Shown in pieces: positions 50,232-58,430 of a DNA stretch of 64,000 nt (the stretch's first letter is position 1; each line of letters starts with the position of its first letter). The translations under genes and the position numbers were made by a program. This DNA comes from Kitasatospora cinereorecta (lineage in GTDB: Bacteria; Actinomycetota; Actinomycetes; Streptomycetales; Streptomycetaceae). Location of the stretch: contig NZ_JAMZDX010000003.1 in the NCBI RefSeq assembly GCF_024172095.1, forward strand, positions 1,318,001 to 1,382,000, in the 5' to 3' direction. The notes below the pieces were generated by a model. The model searched no databases. It worked only from the letters and a program-made list of their open reading frames with translations, and was not told the DNA's origin.

Positions 50232-51500
50232 TTGAACGGCTCTCGAATAGTTGCAAGCGCTCGTTCCGTCACGGTGGCCCTGATCGTCCTCGCCCCGGTC
50301 GCGGCGTGCTCCTCGGGGGGAGGCGGCTCCGCGGCGAAGGTCGACTTCTTCCGGCAGGTCGACGCCGCCCCCCTGGTGCACCTCAGCACCGACGGCAAGG
50401 TCGATCCCTCGCAGCCCTACACGGTCACCGCCGCGCCGGGCGCCCGGATCACCGACGTGACGCTGAGCGGTCCGGACGGCCGCCAGGTGGCCGGGGCGCT
50501 CGCCGCCGACCAGCACAGCTGGCAGACCACCGGCCACCTGCGGGCCGGTACCGCGTACAGCGTCAGGGTCGCCGCCGACGACGGCAAGGGCGGCCGCGGT
50601 GAGACCACCGGCACCTTCACCACGGTGGAGGCCGGCCGGCTGCTGACCGCCCAACTCGGTCCGGACTCCTCCGGCAGCGGCGTCTACGGCGTCGGCCAGC
50701 CGCTCACCGTCACGCTGTCCGAGGCGGTCAAGGACCCGGCCGCCCGGCAGGAGGTCGAGCGCGGCCTGACGGTGGCCTCCCAGCCCGCGGTGACCGGCGG
50801 CTGGTACTGGGTCGACGACAAGACCCTGCACTTCCGTCCGGAGTCGTACTGGCCGGCCAACGCCTCGGTGAAGCTCAGCTTCGACCGGTCCGGCGTGCGA
50901 ATAGCCGACGGCCTGTACGGCGGCGACCCGGCGACGCTGTCCTTCCGGACCGGCGACCGGGTGGAGGCCCTGGTGGACGCGGGGACCCACCAGCTGACGT
51001 ACCGCCGCAACGGGCAGGTGGTGAACACCATCCCGGTCACCACCGGCAAGCCCGGCTTCTCCACCCGCAACGGCATCAAGGTGGTGCTGGGCCAGGAGGC
51101 CGACGTCCGGATGAGCAGCGAGACGATCGGCATCGCCGCGGGCAGCAGCGAGTCCTACAACCTGGACGTGAAGTGGGCGACCCGGGTGACCTGGAGCGGC
51201 GAGTACGTGCACGCCGCGCCCTGGTCGGTGGGGTCCCAGGGCCACGACAACGTCAGCCACGGCTGCACCGGCATGTCGACCGAGAACGCGCAGTGGTTCT
51301 TCCAGAACACCCGCGTCGGTGACATCGTCCAGGTGGTCAACAGCCTCGGCAACCAGATGGAGCCGTTCGGCAACGGCTTCGGCGACTGGAACGTCGACTG
51401 GAACGAGTGGGTGAAGCACAGCGCGCTCGGCAAGCCGGTGTCGACCGCCGGATCGACGTCCGACAACCAGGTGCAGAGCGCGCTGGCGCCCCAGGTGTGA
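50232..51500 (+). CDS. Lipoprotein L,D-transpeptidase with Ig-like domains
   Basis: A 422-residue peptidoglycan cross-linking enzyme. The signal peptide ends in a lipobox (APVAACSS). Two Ig-like domains follow, at about 45-140 (PYTVTAAPGARITDVTLSGP) and 145-245 (VGQPLTVTLSEAVKDP, GGWYWVDDKTLHFRPESYWP). The YkuD catalytic domain at about 250-385 has the active-site His and Cys in NVSHGCTGMSTENAQWFF. A TTG start at 50232 is preceded by GGAGG. Makes 3-3 cross-links in actinobacterial walls. The tandem duplication in its leader may affect expression. Confidence 0.93.
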   Translation: MNGSRIVASARSVTVALIVLAPVAACSSGGGGSAAKVDFFRQVDAAPLVHLSTDGKVDPSQPYTVTAAPGARITDVTLSGPDGRQVAGALAADQHSWQTTGHLRAGTAYSVRVAADDGKGGRGETTGTFTTVEAGRLLTAQLGPDSSGSGVYGVGQPLTVTLSEAVKDPAARQEVERGLTVASQPAVTGGWYWVDDKTLHFRPESYWPANASVKLSFDRSGVRIADGLYGGDPATLSFRTGDRVEALVDAGTHQLTYRRNGQVVNTIPVTTGKPGFSTRNGIKVVLGQEADVRMSSETIGIAAGSSESYNLDVKWATRVTWSGEYVHAAPWSVGSQGHDNVSHGCTGMSTENAQWFFQNTRVGDIVQVVNSLGNQMEPFGNGFGDWNVDWNEWVKHSALGKPVSTAGSTSDNQVQSALAPQV

Positions 51501-51519
51501 CGCGGGCGTCGGGCCCGCC

Positions 51520-51891
51520 TCAGCGCGGCCGGTACGCGGCCGCCAGCGCGGTCAGGGCGGCCGCTTGGGCCTCCTCGAGGGTGAGGCCCAGGCGGGCCGC
51601 CCGCTCGGCGTACTCGGCCGCTGCGGCGGCCGCCAGCCGGTGCGCGGTGTCCCCGGTGGCGGCGATCAGGGTGCCGCGGCGGCCGTGGGTCTCCACCACG
51701 CCGTCGGCCTCCAGCTCGCGGTAGGCGCGGGCCACCGTGTTGGCCGCCAGGCCGAGTTCCTCGGCCAGCGCGCGGACGGTCGGCAGCTTCAGCCCGACCG
51801 GCAGCTCGCCGCTGCGGGCCCGCTCGGCGATCTGCGCGCGGACCTGCTCGTACGGGGGAGTGGGGGAGTCGTGGTCGACGGTCAACTGCAT
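51520..51891 (-). CDS. GntR-family regulator, YtrA type
   Basis: A 123-residue regulator with an N-terminal GntR winged helix (PPYEQVRAQIAERARSGELP, LPTVRALAEELGLAANTVAR, AYRELEADGVVETHGRRGTL) and a short helical C-terminus, the YtrA layout. These usually control adjacent transporters; here the neighbours are a transpeptidase and the cytochrome bc1 genes, so the target is unclear and may be its own gene. Confidence 0.92.
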   Translation of the reverse strand: MQLTVDHDSPTPPYEQVRAQIAERARSGELPVGLKLPTVRALAEELGLAANTVARAYRELEADGVVETHGRRGTLIAATGDTAHRLAAAAAAEYAERAARLGLTLEEAQAAALTALAAAYRPR

Positions 51892-51910
51892 GAGTACCCC
51901 TCGGAATGCG

Positions 51911-51941
51911 CTGAGGGCCCCCTCGGCGAGGGGGCCCTCAG
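51911..51941 (-). terminator. Terminator of the qcr operon
   Basis: CTGAGGGCCCCCTC (51911-51924) and GAGGGGGCCCTCAG (51928-51941) are perfect 14-bp arms with a 3-nt loop, just past the qcrB stop codon. Confidence 0.9.
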
Positions 51942-51962
51942 GCTGTGGCGATCAGTGGGTGA

Positions 51963-53624
51963 TCAGTGGTGGCCGTGGCCGCTGGTGATCTCGGCGTGCT
52001 CCTCGGCGGTCGGCTTGGCGATCTGGCCGCTGTCGCCGAAGAAGCCCTCGGAGAGCTTCGCACGGGCCTTGGCCAGGCGGCCGACCTTGCGGGCGACGCC
52101 GTTCTCGTCCACCTCGGCCGGCAGCTCGATCGGCTGCGGCTGCTCGTGCGCGGTGAGCGTGAACTTGTCGGCCTGCGACAGGTCCGCGTGCACCTCGACG
52201 AACTCACCGTGCGGCAGGCGCTTGATGACGCCCGACTCGCGGCCGTGCAGCACCTTCTCCTTGTCACGGCGCTGGAGACCGAGGCACCAGCGCTTGGTGA
52301 TGATGAACACGATCACCGGGAGGAGGAAGAAGCTCACCCGGACGAAGTACGTGATCGAGTTGATCGACAGGTGCAGGTGGGTGGCGATGAGGTCGTTGCC
52401 ACCACCGATCAGCAGGACCAGGTAGAGGCTGATCCACGCGGCACCGAAGGCGGTGCGGACCGGCGCGTTGCGCGGACGGTCGGCGATGTGGTGCTCGCGC
52501 TTGTCACCGGTGACCCAGGCCTCGAGGAACGGGTACAGCCAGATGACGGCCAGCACCAGCGGGAAGACCATCAGCGGGATGAACACACCCAGGTTGAGGG
52601 TGTGGCCGCCCCAGACCGAGATCTCCCAGCCCGGCATGACACGGATCAGGCCCTCGGAGAAGCCCATGTACCAGTCGGGCTGGGCGTCGGTCGACACCTG
52701 GTCCGGACGGTACGGGCCGTACGACCAGATCGGGTTGACGGTCGCGATCGCCGAGACGGCCGCGATGACGCCGAACACCAGGAAGAAGAAGCCACCGGCC
52801 TTGGCCATGTAGACCGGCATCAGCGGCATGCCGACGACGTTCTCTTCCTTGCGGCCGGGGCCCGCGAACTGGGTGTGCTTGTGGTAGAAGACCAGGATCA
52901 GGTGCGCCACCAGCAGGCCCAGCATGATGCCCGGGATGAGCAGCACGTGGATGGTGAAGAACCGCGGCACGATGTCCTGGCCGGGGAACTCGCCGCCGTA
53001 CAGGAACATCTCCAGGTAGGTGCCGACGATCGGCACCGCCAGGATCGCGCCCTCCATGAAGCGGATACCGGTACCGGAGAGCAGGTCGTCCGGGAGCGAG
53101 TAGCCCATGAAGCCGTCGAACATGCCGAGGAAGAGCAGGCCGGCGCCGAAGAGCCAGTTGATCTCACGCGGCTTGCGGAACGCGCCGGTGAAGAACACGC
53201 GCATCATGTGCACGAGCATCGCGGCGACGAACACGATGGCGGCCCAGTGGTGGATCTGGCGGATCAGCAGACCACCGCGGACCTCGAACGAGATGTTCAT
53301 CGTGGAGGCGTACGCCTCCGACATCCGGATGCCGTCCAGCGGCACGTACGAGCCGGTGTACACCGTCTCGGCCATGCTCGGCTTGAAGAACAGCGTCAGG
53401 TAGACACCCGTGAGGATGATGATGATGAAGGTGTAGAGGCAGATCTCGCCCAGCATGAAGGACCAGTGGTCCGGGAAGATCTTCCGCAGGTTCGCCTTGG
53501 CCAGGCTGTAGATGCCCAGGCGGCCGTCGGTCCAGTCCGCCGCGGCCTCCCACTTGCTGGCGGGCTTGGCGCGCGTACTGCTCGGCGTGGTGGCACCGGT
53601 GCTGGTGCCGCTTGTGGTGCTCAT
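51963..53624 (-). CDS. qcrB: Cytochrome bc1 complex cytochrome b subunit
   Basis: A 553-residue menaquinol:cytochrome c reductase core, longer than mitochondrial cytochrome b because of an actinobacterial C-terminal extension. Heme-ligand histidines are visible in LLIRQIHHWAAIVFVAAMLVH and in FFTIHVLLIPGIMLGLLVAH, and the quinol-site PDW-type region near GPYRPDQVSTDAQPDWYMGF. Its ATG overlaps the qcrA stop by four bases. The C-terminus ends in His-rich EHAEITSGHGHH. Confidence 0.97.
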   Translation of the reverse strand: MSTTSGTSTGATTPSSTRAKPASKWEAAADWTDGRLGIYSLAKANLRKIFPDHWSFMLGEICLYTFIIIILTGVYLTLFFKPSMAETVYTGSYVPLDGIRMSEAYASTMNISFEVRGGLLIRQIHHWAAIVFVAAMLVHMMRVFFTGAFRKPREINWLFGAGLLFLGMFDGFMGYSLPDDLLSGTGIRFMEGAILAVPIVGTYLEMFLYGGEFPGQDIVPRFFTIHVLLIPGIMLGLLVAHLILVFYHKHTQFAGPGRKEENVVGMPLMPVYMAKAGGFFFLVFGVIAAVSAIATVNPIWSYGPYRPDQVSTDAQPDWYMGFSEGLIRVMPGWEISVWGGHTLNLGVFIPLMVFPLVLAVIWLYPFLEAWVTGDKREHHIADRPRNAPVRTAFGAAWISLYLVLLIGGGNDLIATHLHLSINSITYFVRVSFFLLPVIVFIITKRWCLGLQRRDKEKVLHGRESGVIKRLPHGEFVEVHADLSQADKFTLTAHEQPQPIELPAEVDENGVARKVGRLAKARAKLSEGFFGDSGQIAKPTAEEHAEITSGHGHH

Positions 53625-54688
53625 CGCGGGCGCTCCCAGTAGCTCGGGCCGACGGGCTCGTCGAAGTCGCCGGTGGCGACCAGGAAGCCCTGCTCGTCAG
53701 TGGTGATCTTCAGCTGCGGCAGCGGGTGGCCCGCGGGGCCGAAGATCACGCGCGCGCCGTCGGCCAGGTCGAAGGTCGACTGGTGGCACGGGCAGAGCGC
53801 GTGGTGGGTCTGCTGCTCGTAGAGGCTGATCGGGCAACCGACGTGGGTGCAGATCTTCGAGTAGGCGAGGATGCCGTCGAAGCCCAGCTCTGCCGACTGC
53901 TGGTCCTTCAGGTCGCCCGGGGCGATCCGGACGAGCATCAGGGCGTCCTTGGCGATCTGCTGCTGGAAGTCCGGCGCGTCCTCCTCCAGGCCCTCGGGCT
54001 TGGCGAAGGTGAGCGAACCCTGAACGATGTCCTCCGCCTTCATCGGGCGGTTGGTGTTCATGTTGATCAGCGCGATCGGGTTCTGCGGCGTGGCCTTGTC
54101 CCAGCCCGTGTGCAGCAGCTTCTGCTCGGGCAGCGGGCCCAGGTCGCGCAGCAGCACGACGCCGGACAGCGGCACCAGGGCCATCGAGCCGATCAGGGTG
54201 TTGCGCAGCAGCTTGCGTCGGCCGAAGCCGGACTCCGCCGCACCGGTCTTGAACTGCTCGATGACGTCGGCGCGAACCTCGTCGTCGGCCTCGATCGGGT
54301 GACGCTCGGCCGGGATCTCGTGGTCCGACATCAGGGTGCGGGCCCAGTGGACCGCGCCCGCGCCGATGCAGAACAGCGCCACGCCCAGAGTCATGCCCAG
54401 GGCGAAGTTGAGCGCGCTGACGTGCCCCAGCGGGAAGATGTAGACGATCTTGTCGATCGGGAAGATCACGTACGAGGCGATGAAGCCGATCGTCGCCAGC
54501 ATCGAGACGATGAACAGCAGCGAGACCTGGCGCTCGGCGCGCTTGGCCGCCCGCTCGTCGATGTCGGTGCGACGGGGCAGGTGGGCCGGCAGGCCCGGGT
54601 CGGCGAACGGGTTGCCGTGCTCGGCAACCTCGGAGCCGTGGGAGGCGCCGTGCGCCTGAGGCGAGTTGTCGGAAATGTCGTGGCTCAT
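53621..54688 (-). CDS. qcrA: Cytochrome bc1 complex Rieske iron-sulfur subunit
   Basis: A 355-residue Rieske protein with the actinobacterial N-terminal extension of three membrane helices (about residues 55-125). The 2Fe-2S ligands are C280 and H282 (CTHVGC) and C299 and H302 (LCPCHQSTFD), with C285 and C301 as the disulfide pair. A twin-arginine-like FGRRKLLRNTLIG precedes the last helix, consistent with Tat-assisted insertion. Overlaps qcrC upstream and qcrB downstream by 4 bp each. Confidence 0.96.
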   Translation of the reverse strand: MSHDISDNSPQAHGASHGSEVAEHGNPFADPGLPAHLPRRTDIDERAAKRAERQVSLLFIVSMLATIGFIASYVIFPIDKIVYIFPLGHVSALNFALGMTLGVALFCIGAGAVHWARTLMSDHEIPAERHPIEADDEVRADVIEQFKTGAAESGFGRRKLLRNTLIGSMALVPLSGVVLLRDLGPLPEQKLLHTGWDKATPQNPIALINMNTNRPMKAEDIVQGSLTFAKPEGLEEDAPDFQQQIAKDALMLVRIAPGDLKDQQSAELGFDGILAYSKICTHVGCPISLYEQQTHHALCPCHQSTFDLADGARVIFGPAGHPLPQLKITTDEQGFLVATGDFDEPVGPSYWERPR

Positions 54689-55509
54689 GACTTCTTGGCC
54701 TTGGTGGTGTGGGCGGCGACCCAGATCGCGACGACGATGAGGACACCGAGGCCGAAGATCCAGCCGAACAGACCCTCGGTCACGGGACCGAGGCTGCCCA
54801 GGGTCAGGCCACCGGGGTTGGGCTCATCGTTCTCGGTGTGGCGGACGAACGCCACGATCTGCCTCTTCTGCTCCTCCGGCATGGTGGTGTCGGGGAACGA
54901 AGGCATGTTCTGCGGGCCGGTCTGCATGGCCTCGTAGATGTGCTTCGGGTCGACACCCTCCAGGGAGGGGGCGTACTTGCCGTTGGTCAGAGCGCCGCCC
55001 TGACCGGCGAAGTTGTGGCACTGCGCGCAGTTGGTGCGGAAGAGCTCGCCACCCTTCGAGATGTCCGCGGCGTTCTTCGCCGGGTCGGTCGAGGGGTTGT
55101 ACTGCTCCGGCTTCGGCACGACCGGGCCGGGGCCCAGCGAGGCGACGAACGCGGCCAGCTGGTCGATCTCGCTCTGCGAGTAGATGACCTTCTTGCGCGG
55201 CACCTGGGCGCCCGGCTGCTGCGCGGGCATGCGGCCGGTGCCGACCTGGAAGTCGACCGCGGCGGAACCGACGCCGACCAGGCTCGGACCGTCAGAGGTG
55301 CCCTGGCCGTTCAGGCCGTGGCAGGAGGAGCAGCCGACGGCGAAGAGCTTCTTGCCCTCGTCGATCGCGAGCGACTGGGCGGAGGTGTCGGCCTGCGCCT
55401 TCTCGGCCGGCGCGAAAGCGGCGTACAGCCCCCCGGTGGCCGCCAGGGCGAGAAGTAGGACGACCAGCGCCGCCAATGGGTGGCGCCGTCGTGCGGAGAG
55501 CTTTTTCAC
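54685..55509 (-). CDS. qcrC: Cytochrome bc1 complex diheme cytochrome c subunit
   Basis: A 274-residue protein with an N-terminal membrane anchor, two CxxCH heme motifs (CSSCH at 60-64 and CAQCH at 161-165), an Ala/Pro linker, and a C-terminal helix (GWIFGLGVLIVVAIWVAA). In actinobacteria the second heme domain replaces soluble cytochrome c, passing electrons straight to the aa3 oxidase. First gene of qcrCAB; ctaE lies 88 bp upstream on the same strand. Confidence 0.97.
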   Translation of the reverse strand: MKKLSARRRHPLAALVVLLLALAATGGLYAAFAPAEKAQADTSAQSLAIDEGKKLFAVGCSSCHGLNGQGTSDGPSLVGVGSAAVDFQVGTGRMPAQQPGAQVPRKKVIYSQSEIDQLAAFVASLGPGPVVPKPEQYNPSTDPAKNAADISKGGELFRTNCAQCHNFAGQGGALTNGKYAPSLEGVDPKHIYEAMQTGPQNMPSFPDTTMPEEQKRQIVAFVRHTENDEPNPGGLTLGSLGPVTEGLFGWIFGLGVLIVVAIWVAAHTTKAKKS

Positions 55510-55597
55510 GGATTAACCCCGGTGTCAGGATCTGGTCGGCAGTCGGCCGCCCCCGACGCTCCGGCGGCTGAGGCCGGGTCAGGGGCTGGTCGGCTGG

Positions 55598-56218
55598 TTA
55601 CTTGATCAGGTAGATGGTCGCGAACAGGCCGATCCACACGACATCGACGAAGTGCCAGTAGTACGACACCACGATCGCGGCGGTGGCCTGCTCGTGCGTG
55701 AACCGCCGAGCCGCGTAGGTCCGTCCCAGGACCAGCAGGAAGGCGATCAGACCACCCGTCACGTGGAGACCGTGGAAGCCGGTGGTCAGGTAGAAGACCG
55801 TGCCGTACGGGTCGGAGGACAGCGAGAGGCCGTCCTTCTTGACCAGCTCGGTGTACTCGAAGATCTGGCCGCCGATGAAGATCGCGCCCATCACGAAGGT
55901 GACGTAGAACCACGAGCGGAGCTTCTTCACGTCACCGCGCTCAGCGGCGAAGACGCCCATCTGGCAGGTGAGGGAGGAGAGCACCAGGATGATGGTGTTC
56001 GTCAGGGAGAACGGCACGTTGAGCGCATCGGCCTTCTCGTGCCAGAACGTGGGGCCCATGACCGAGCGGAGGGTGAAGTACATCGCGAACAGGGCCGCGA
56101 AGAACATCAGCTCCGAGCTCAGCCACACGATGGTTCCGACGCTGACCAGGTTCGGCCTGTTGACCGCTCCGTGCGCGTGTCCGGTTTCTGTTGCTGTTGC
56201 TGTCGCCACGACGGACAT
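55598..56218 (-). CDS. ctaE: Cytochrome c oxidase subunit III
   Basis: A 206-residue, five-helix subunit. PNLVSVGTIVWLSSELMFFA, GVFAAERGDVKKLRSWFYVT and the C-terminal signature FHGLHVTGGLIAFLLVLG and VVSYYWHFVDVVWIGLF identify the family. It is separated from ctaCDF by 5.5 kb and heads the ctaE-qcrCAB row, the arrangement seen in other actinobacteria. No clear promoter hexamers upstream. Confidence 0.96.
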   Translation of the reverse strand: MSVVATATATETGHAHGAVNRPNLVSVGTIVWLSSELMFFAALFAMYFTLRSVMGPTFWHEKADALNVPFSLTNTIILVLSSLTCQMGVFAAERGDVKKLRSWFYVTFVMGAIFIGGQIFEYTELVKKDGLSLSSDPYGTVFYLTTGFHGLHVTGGLIAFLLVLGRTYAARRFTHEQATAAIVVSYYWHFVDVVWIGLFATIYLIK

Positions 56219-56516
56219 TATGTCGGTCCCTTATTCCGTCTTCACGCCGGGGGTCTCCTCTCGGAGTGTCCGGGGCGTGGACTGGGGCCATGCGGGGGTC
56301 CGTCCGTTTTCTGATGGTTGTTCGGTCCGGCCGGGCGTTCGTAGCCCGGACGGGTGAGGGTCCGGCGCGCCGCGTTGATGGAGATCGCGCGAGGGGCTCA
56401 CGGCCGGGGGTGCGCGGGAGTAGCATCCGGAGTGAACGTGGTCCGGATCACACTGGGCCGTTCGGCGGGACCCATATAAGAGGACGCGCAACCACGAGCA
56501 CCAGGGAGCAGGGGCC
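56219..56516. other. Divergent intergenic region, ctaE and receiver-like gene
   Basis: About 300 bp with no gene. It must hold leftward ctaE and rightward promoters. CATATAAGAGGA at about 56473 is the only AT-rich block and may be the rightward -10 region. Confidence 0.4.
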
Positions 56517-56942
56517 ATGGCGCACACCACCGACGAGACGCTCACCGTTCTGGTCTACAGCGACGACCGCAACACCCGTGAGCAGGTGACCCTGGCGCTC
56601 GGCCGCAAGCCCTCGGCGGACCTGCCCGCCGTCGAGTACCTGGAGTGCGCCACCACCCCGGCCGTCCTGCGCGCCCTGGAGAAGGGCGGCATCGATCTCT
56701 GCGTCCTGGACGGCGAGGCCGTCCCGGCCGGCGGGCTCGGGCTGACCCGCCAGCTCAAGGACGAGATCTACGGCTGCCCCCCGGTGCTGGTCGTGATCGG
56801 CCGCCCGCAGGACTCCTGGCTGGCCGCCTGGAGCCGCGCCGACGCCGCCGTCTCCCACCCGGTCGACCCGGTCGCGCTGGTCTCCGCCGCCACCACGCTG
56901 CTCAAGGCCCGCCTCGCCCGCCGGACGCCCGCGCATCGCTGA
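56517..56942 (+). CDS. Receiver-like (pseudo response regulator) protein
   Basis: A 141-residue stand-alone protein with response-regulator topology: LTVLVYSDDRNTREQVTLAL (acidic pair after strand 1), IDLCVLDGEAVPAGGLGLTR (phospho-acceptor-like Asp after strand 3) and CPPVLVVIGRPQDSWLAAWS. The usual conserved Lys after strand 5 is replaced, since the segment reads ADAAVSHPVDPVAL. This suggests a non-canonical or phosphorylation-independent receiver. There is no output domain. GGGAGCAGGG precedes the ATG. Confidence 0.75.
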   Translation: MAHTTDETLTVLVYSDDRNTREQVTLALGRKPSADLPAVEYLECATTPAVLRALEKGGIDLCVLDGEAVPAGGLGLTRQLKDEIYGCPPVLVVIGRPQDSWLAAWSRADAAVSHPVDPVALVSAATTLLKARLARRTPAHR

Positions 56943-57069
56943 CCGGGCGGACCTGTCTCACCTGGAGAGATACCGGTCCGGAACGCCCCGCGTCCGGGCC
57001 GGTGTGCTGGATAGGCTGGCTCCGTCCCTTCCGGTAGGTACCGGTAATCGATGAGAGCTGGAGACGGCC

Positions 57070-58143
57070 ATGGTGAACGTGCACTCTGCGAACGGCGGCA
57101 GCGACCCCGCGCAGGTGGTCCGCACCTGGCCGGACATCCTGAGCACCCTGCTCCGCGGCGACGACCTCACCCAGGGCGACACCGCCTGGGCGATGGACCG
57201 GATCATGAGCGGCGAGGCCAGCCCCGTCCAGGTGGCCGGCTTCATGGTGGCGCTGCGGGCCAAGGGTGAGACCGTCGAAGAGGTCTCCGGCCTGGTCGAG
57301 TCCATGTACGCGCACGCCGAGCCGCTGTACATCCCCGGCCCCGCGGTGGACATCGTCGGCACCGGCGGCGACCGGGCCAAGACCGTGAACATCTCCACCA
57401 TGTCCGCGATCGTGGCGGCCGCCGCCGGCGCCAAGGTGGTCAAGCACGGCAACCGGGCCGCCTCCTCCGCCAGCGGCGCCACCGACGTGCTGGAGAAGCT
57501 CGGCATCAGCCCCGACGTCAGCCTCCGCCGGGTGGCCGAGATCGCCGAGGAGGTCGGCCTCACCTTCTGCTTCGCGGCCAAGTTCCACCCGGCGATGCGG
57601 CACGCGGCGCCCGCCCGGCGCGACCTGGGCGTGCCGACCGCCTTCAACATCCTCGGCCCGCTGACCAACCCCGCCCGGGTCACCGCCCACGCGATCGGCT
57701 GCTTCGACACCCGGCTCGCCGCGCTGATCGCCGGCGTGCTGGCCCGGCGCGGCGCCAGCGCCCTGGTGTTCCGCGGCGACGACGGCCTCGACGAGCTGAC
57801 CATCACCACCACCTCGCACGTCTGGATCGTCAAGGACGGGGAGATCGTGGAGACCGGGTTCGACCCGCGGGACGTGGGGATCGAACTGGTCGGCATCGAA
57901 TCGCTGCGGGGTGCGGACGCCGAGTACAACGCGGCCGTCGCCCGGCGGGTGTTCGCGGGGGAGCAGGGGCCGGTGCGGGACGCCGTCCTGCTCAACACCG
58001 CGGCGGCGCTGGTCGCGCTGGACCTGACGGACGCTCCGCTCACCGAGCAGATCGCGGCCGGGATCGAGCGGGCCGCGACGGCGATCGACTCGGGGGCGGC
58101 GGAGGCGACGCTCAAGCGGTGGGCCGAGGCGACCCTTCGGTAG
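57070..58143 (+). CDS. trpD: Anthranilate phosphoribosyltransferase
   Basis: A 357-residue tryptophan-pathway enzyme of normal length. Family motifs are VDIVGTGGDRAKTVNISTMS (PRPP loop), VKHGNRAASSASGATDVLEK, FCFAAKFHPAMRHAAPARRD and FNILGPLTNPA. It lies alone, away from other trp genes, next to the respiratory block as in M. tuberculosis (Rv2192c). No leader-peptide attenuator is visible. The downstream hairpin repeat probably ends the transcript. Confidence 0.97.
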   Translation: MVNVHSANGGSDPAQVVRTWPDILSTLLRGDDLTQGDTAWAMDRIMSGEASPVQVAGFMVALRAKGETVEEVSGLVESMYAHAEPLYIPGPAVDIVGTGGDRAKTVNISTMSAIVAAAAGAKVVKHGNRAASSASGATDVLEKLGISPDVSLRRVAEIAEEVGLTFCFAAKFHPAMRHAAPARRDLGVPTAFNILGPLTNPARVTAHAIGCFDTRLAALIAGVLARRGASALVFRGDDGLDELTITTTSHVWIVKDGEIVETGFDPRDVGIELVGIESLRGADAEYNAAVARRVFAGEQGPVRDAVLLNTAAALVALDLTDAPLTEQIAAGIERAATAIDSGAAEATLKRWAEATLR

Positions 58144-58158
58144 GTGACGCGAACCTTC

Positions 58159-58235
58159 AGGGGCGCGGGGAACTGCGCGAACGGCCACCCCTCTACGTGA
58201 GTGCGTGGCTGGGCGCGCAGTTCCCCGCGCCCCTG
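58159..58235. repeat. Streptomyces long-hairpin repeat, copy 3
   Basis: Arms of 22 bp are nearly perfect: CAGGGGCGCGGGGAACTGCG onward at 58159-58180 and CGCGCAGTTCCCCGCGCCCC onward at 58214-58235. It separates trpD from the riboswitch-controlled gene and likely terminates trpD. Confidence 0.88.
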
Positions 58236-58251
58236 TGGTTGGCCGCTCTGC

Positions 58252-58257
58252 TACAGT
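58252..58257 (+). promoter_or_regulatory. -10 box for the riboswitch transcript
   Basis: TACAGT lies about 7-8 nt before the start of the riboswitch P1 stem at 58266, consistent with transcription starting at the aptamer. No good -35 is visible because the preceding DNA is the hairpin repeat arm. Confidence 0.5.
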
Positions 58258-58261
58258 GCTG

Positions 58262-58389
58262 CGCAGGTCATGAGTGACAGCGACAAGCCCCAGCTTGCTG
58301 TCCGGCAACCCTCCGTCCGTGGCGGGGTGCCCTGGGTGAGGACCGGGCCGCGTGGCGAGACGTCCGCGTGGCAAGCGCGGACTTCCGGC
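58262..58389 (+). ncRNA. SAM riboswitch, SAM-IV (or SAM-I/IV) type
   Basis: The aptamer core has the recognisable strings GGTCATGAGTGACAGCGACA, AGCTTGCTGTCCGGCAACC and GGCGGGGTGCCCTGGGTGAG followed by GACC. These match the actinobacterial SAM-IV class as I know it. P1 closes GGTC (58266) with GACC (58341-58344), and a further hairpin GTCCGCG/CGCGGAC lies at 58362-58382. High SAM should lower expression of the downstream gene. Confidence 0.88.
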
Positions 58390-58429
58390 GGATGCACTCC
58401 GGGGTCCTTACCCCAGGAGGAGTGCATCC
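58390..58429 (+). promoter_or_regulatory. RBS-sequestering hairpin (riboswitch expression platform)
   Basis: GGATGCACTCC (58390-58400) pairs with GGAGTGCATCC (58419-58429), extended by GGGG/CCCC (58401-58404 with 58411-58414). The AGGAGG ribosome site at 58415-58420 lies in the bulge and 3' arm, so pairing would hide it. This points to translational rather than terminator control. Confidence 0.75.
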
Positions 58430-58430
58430 C

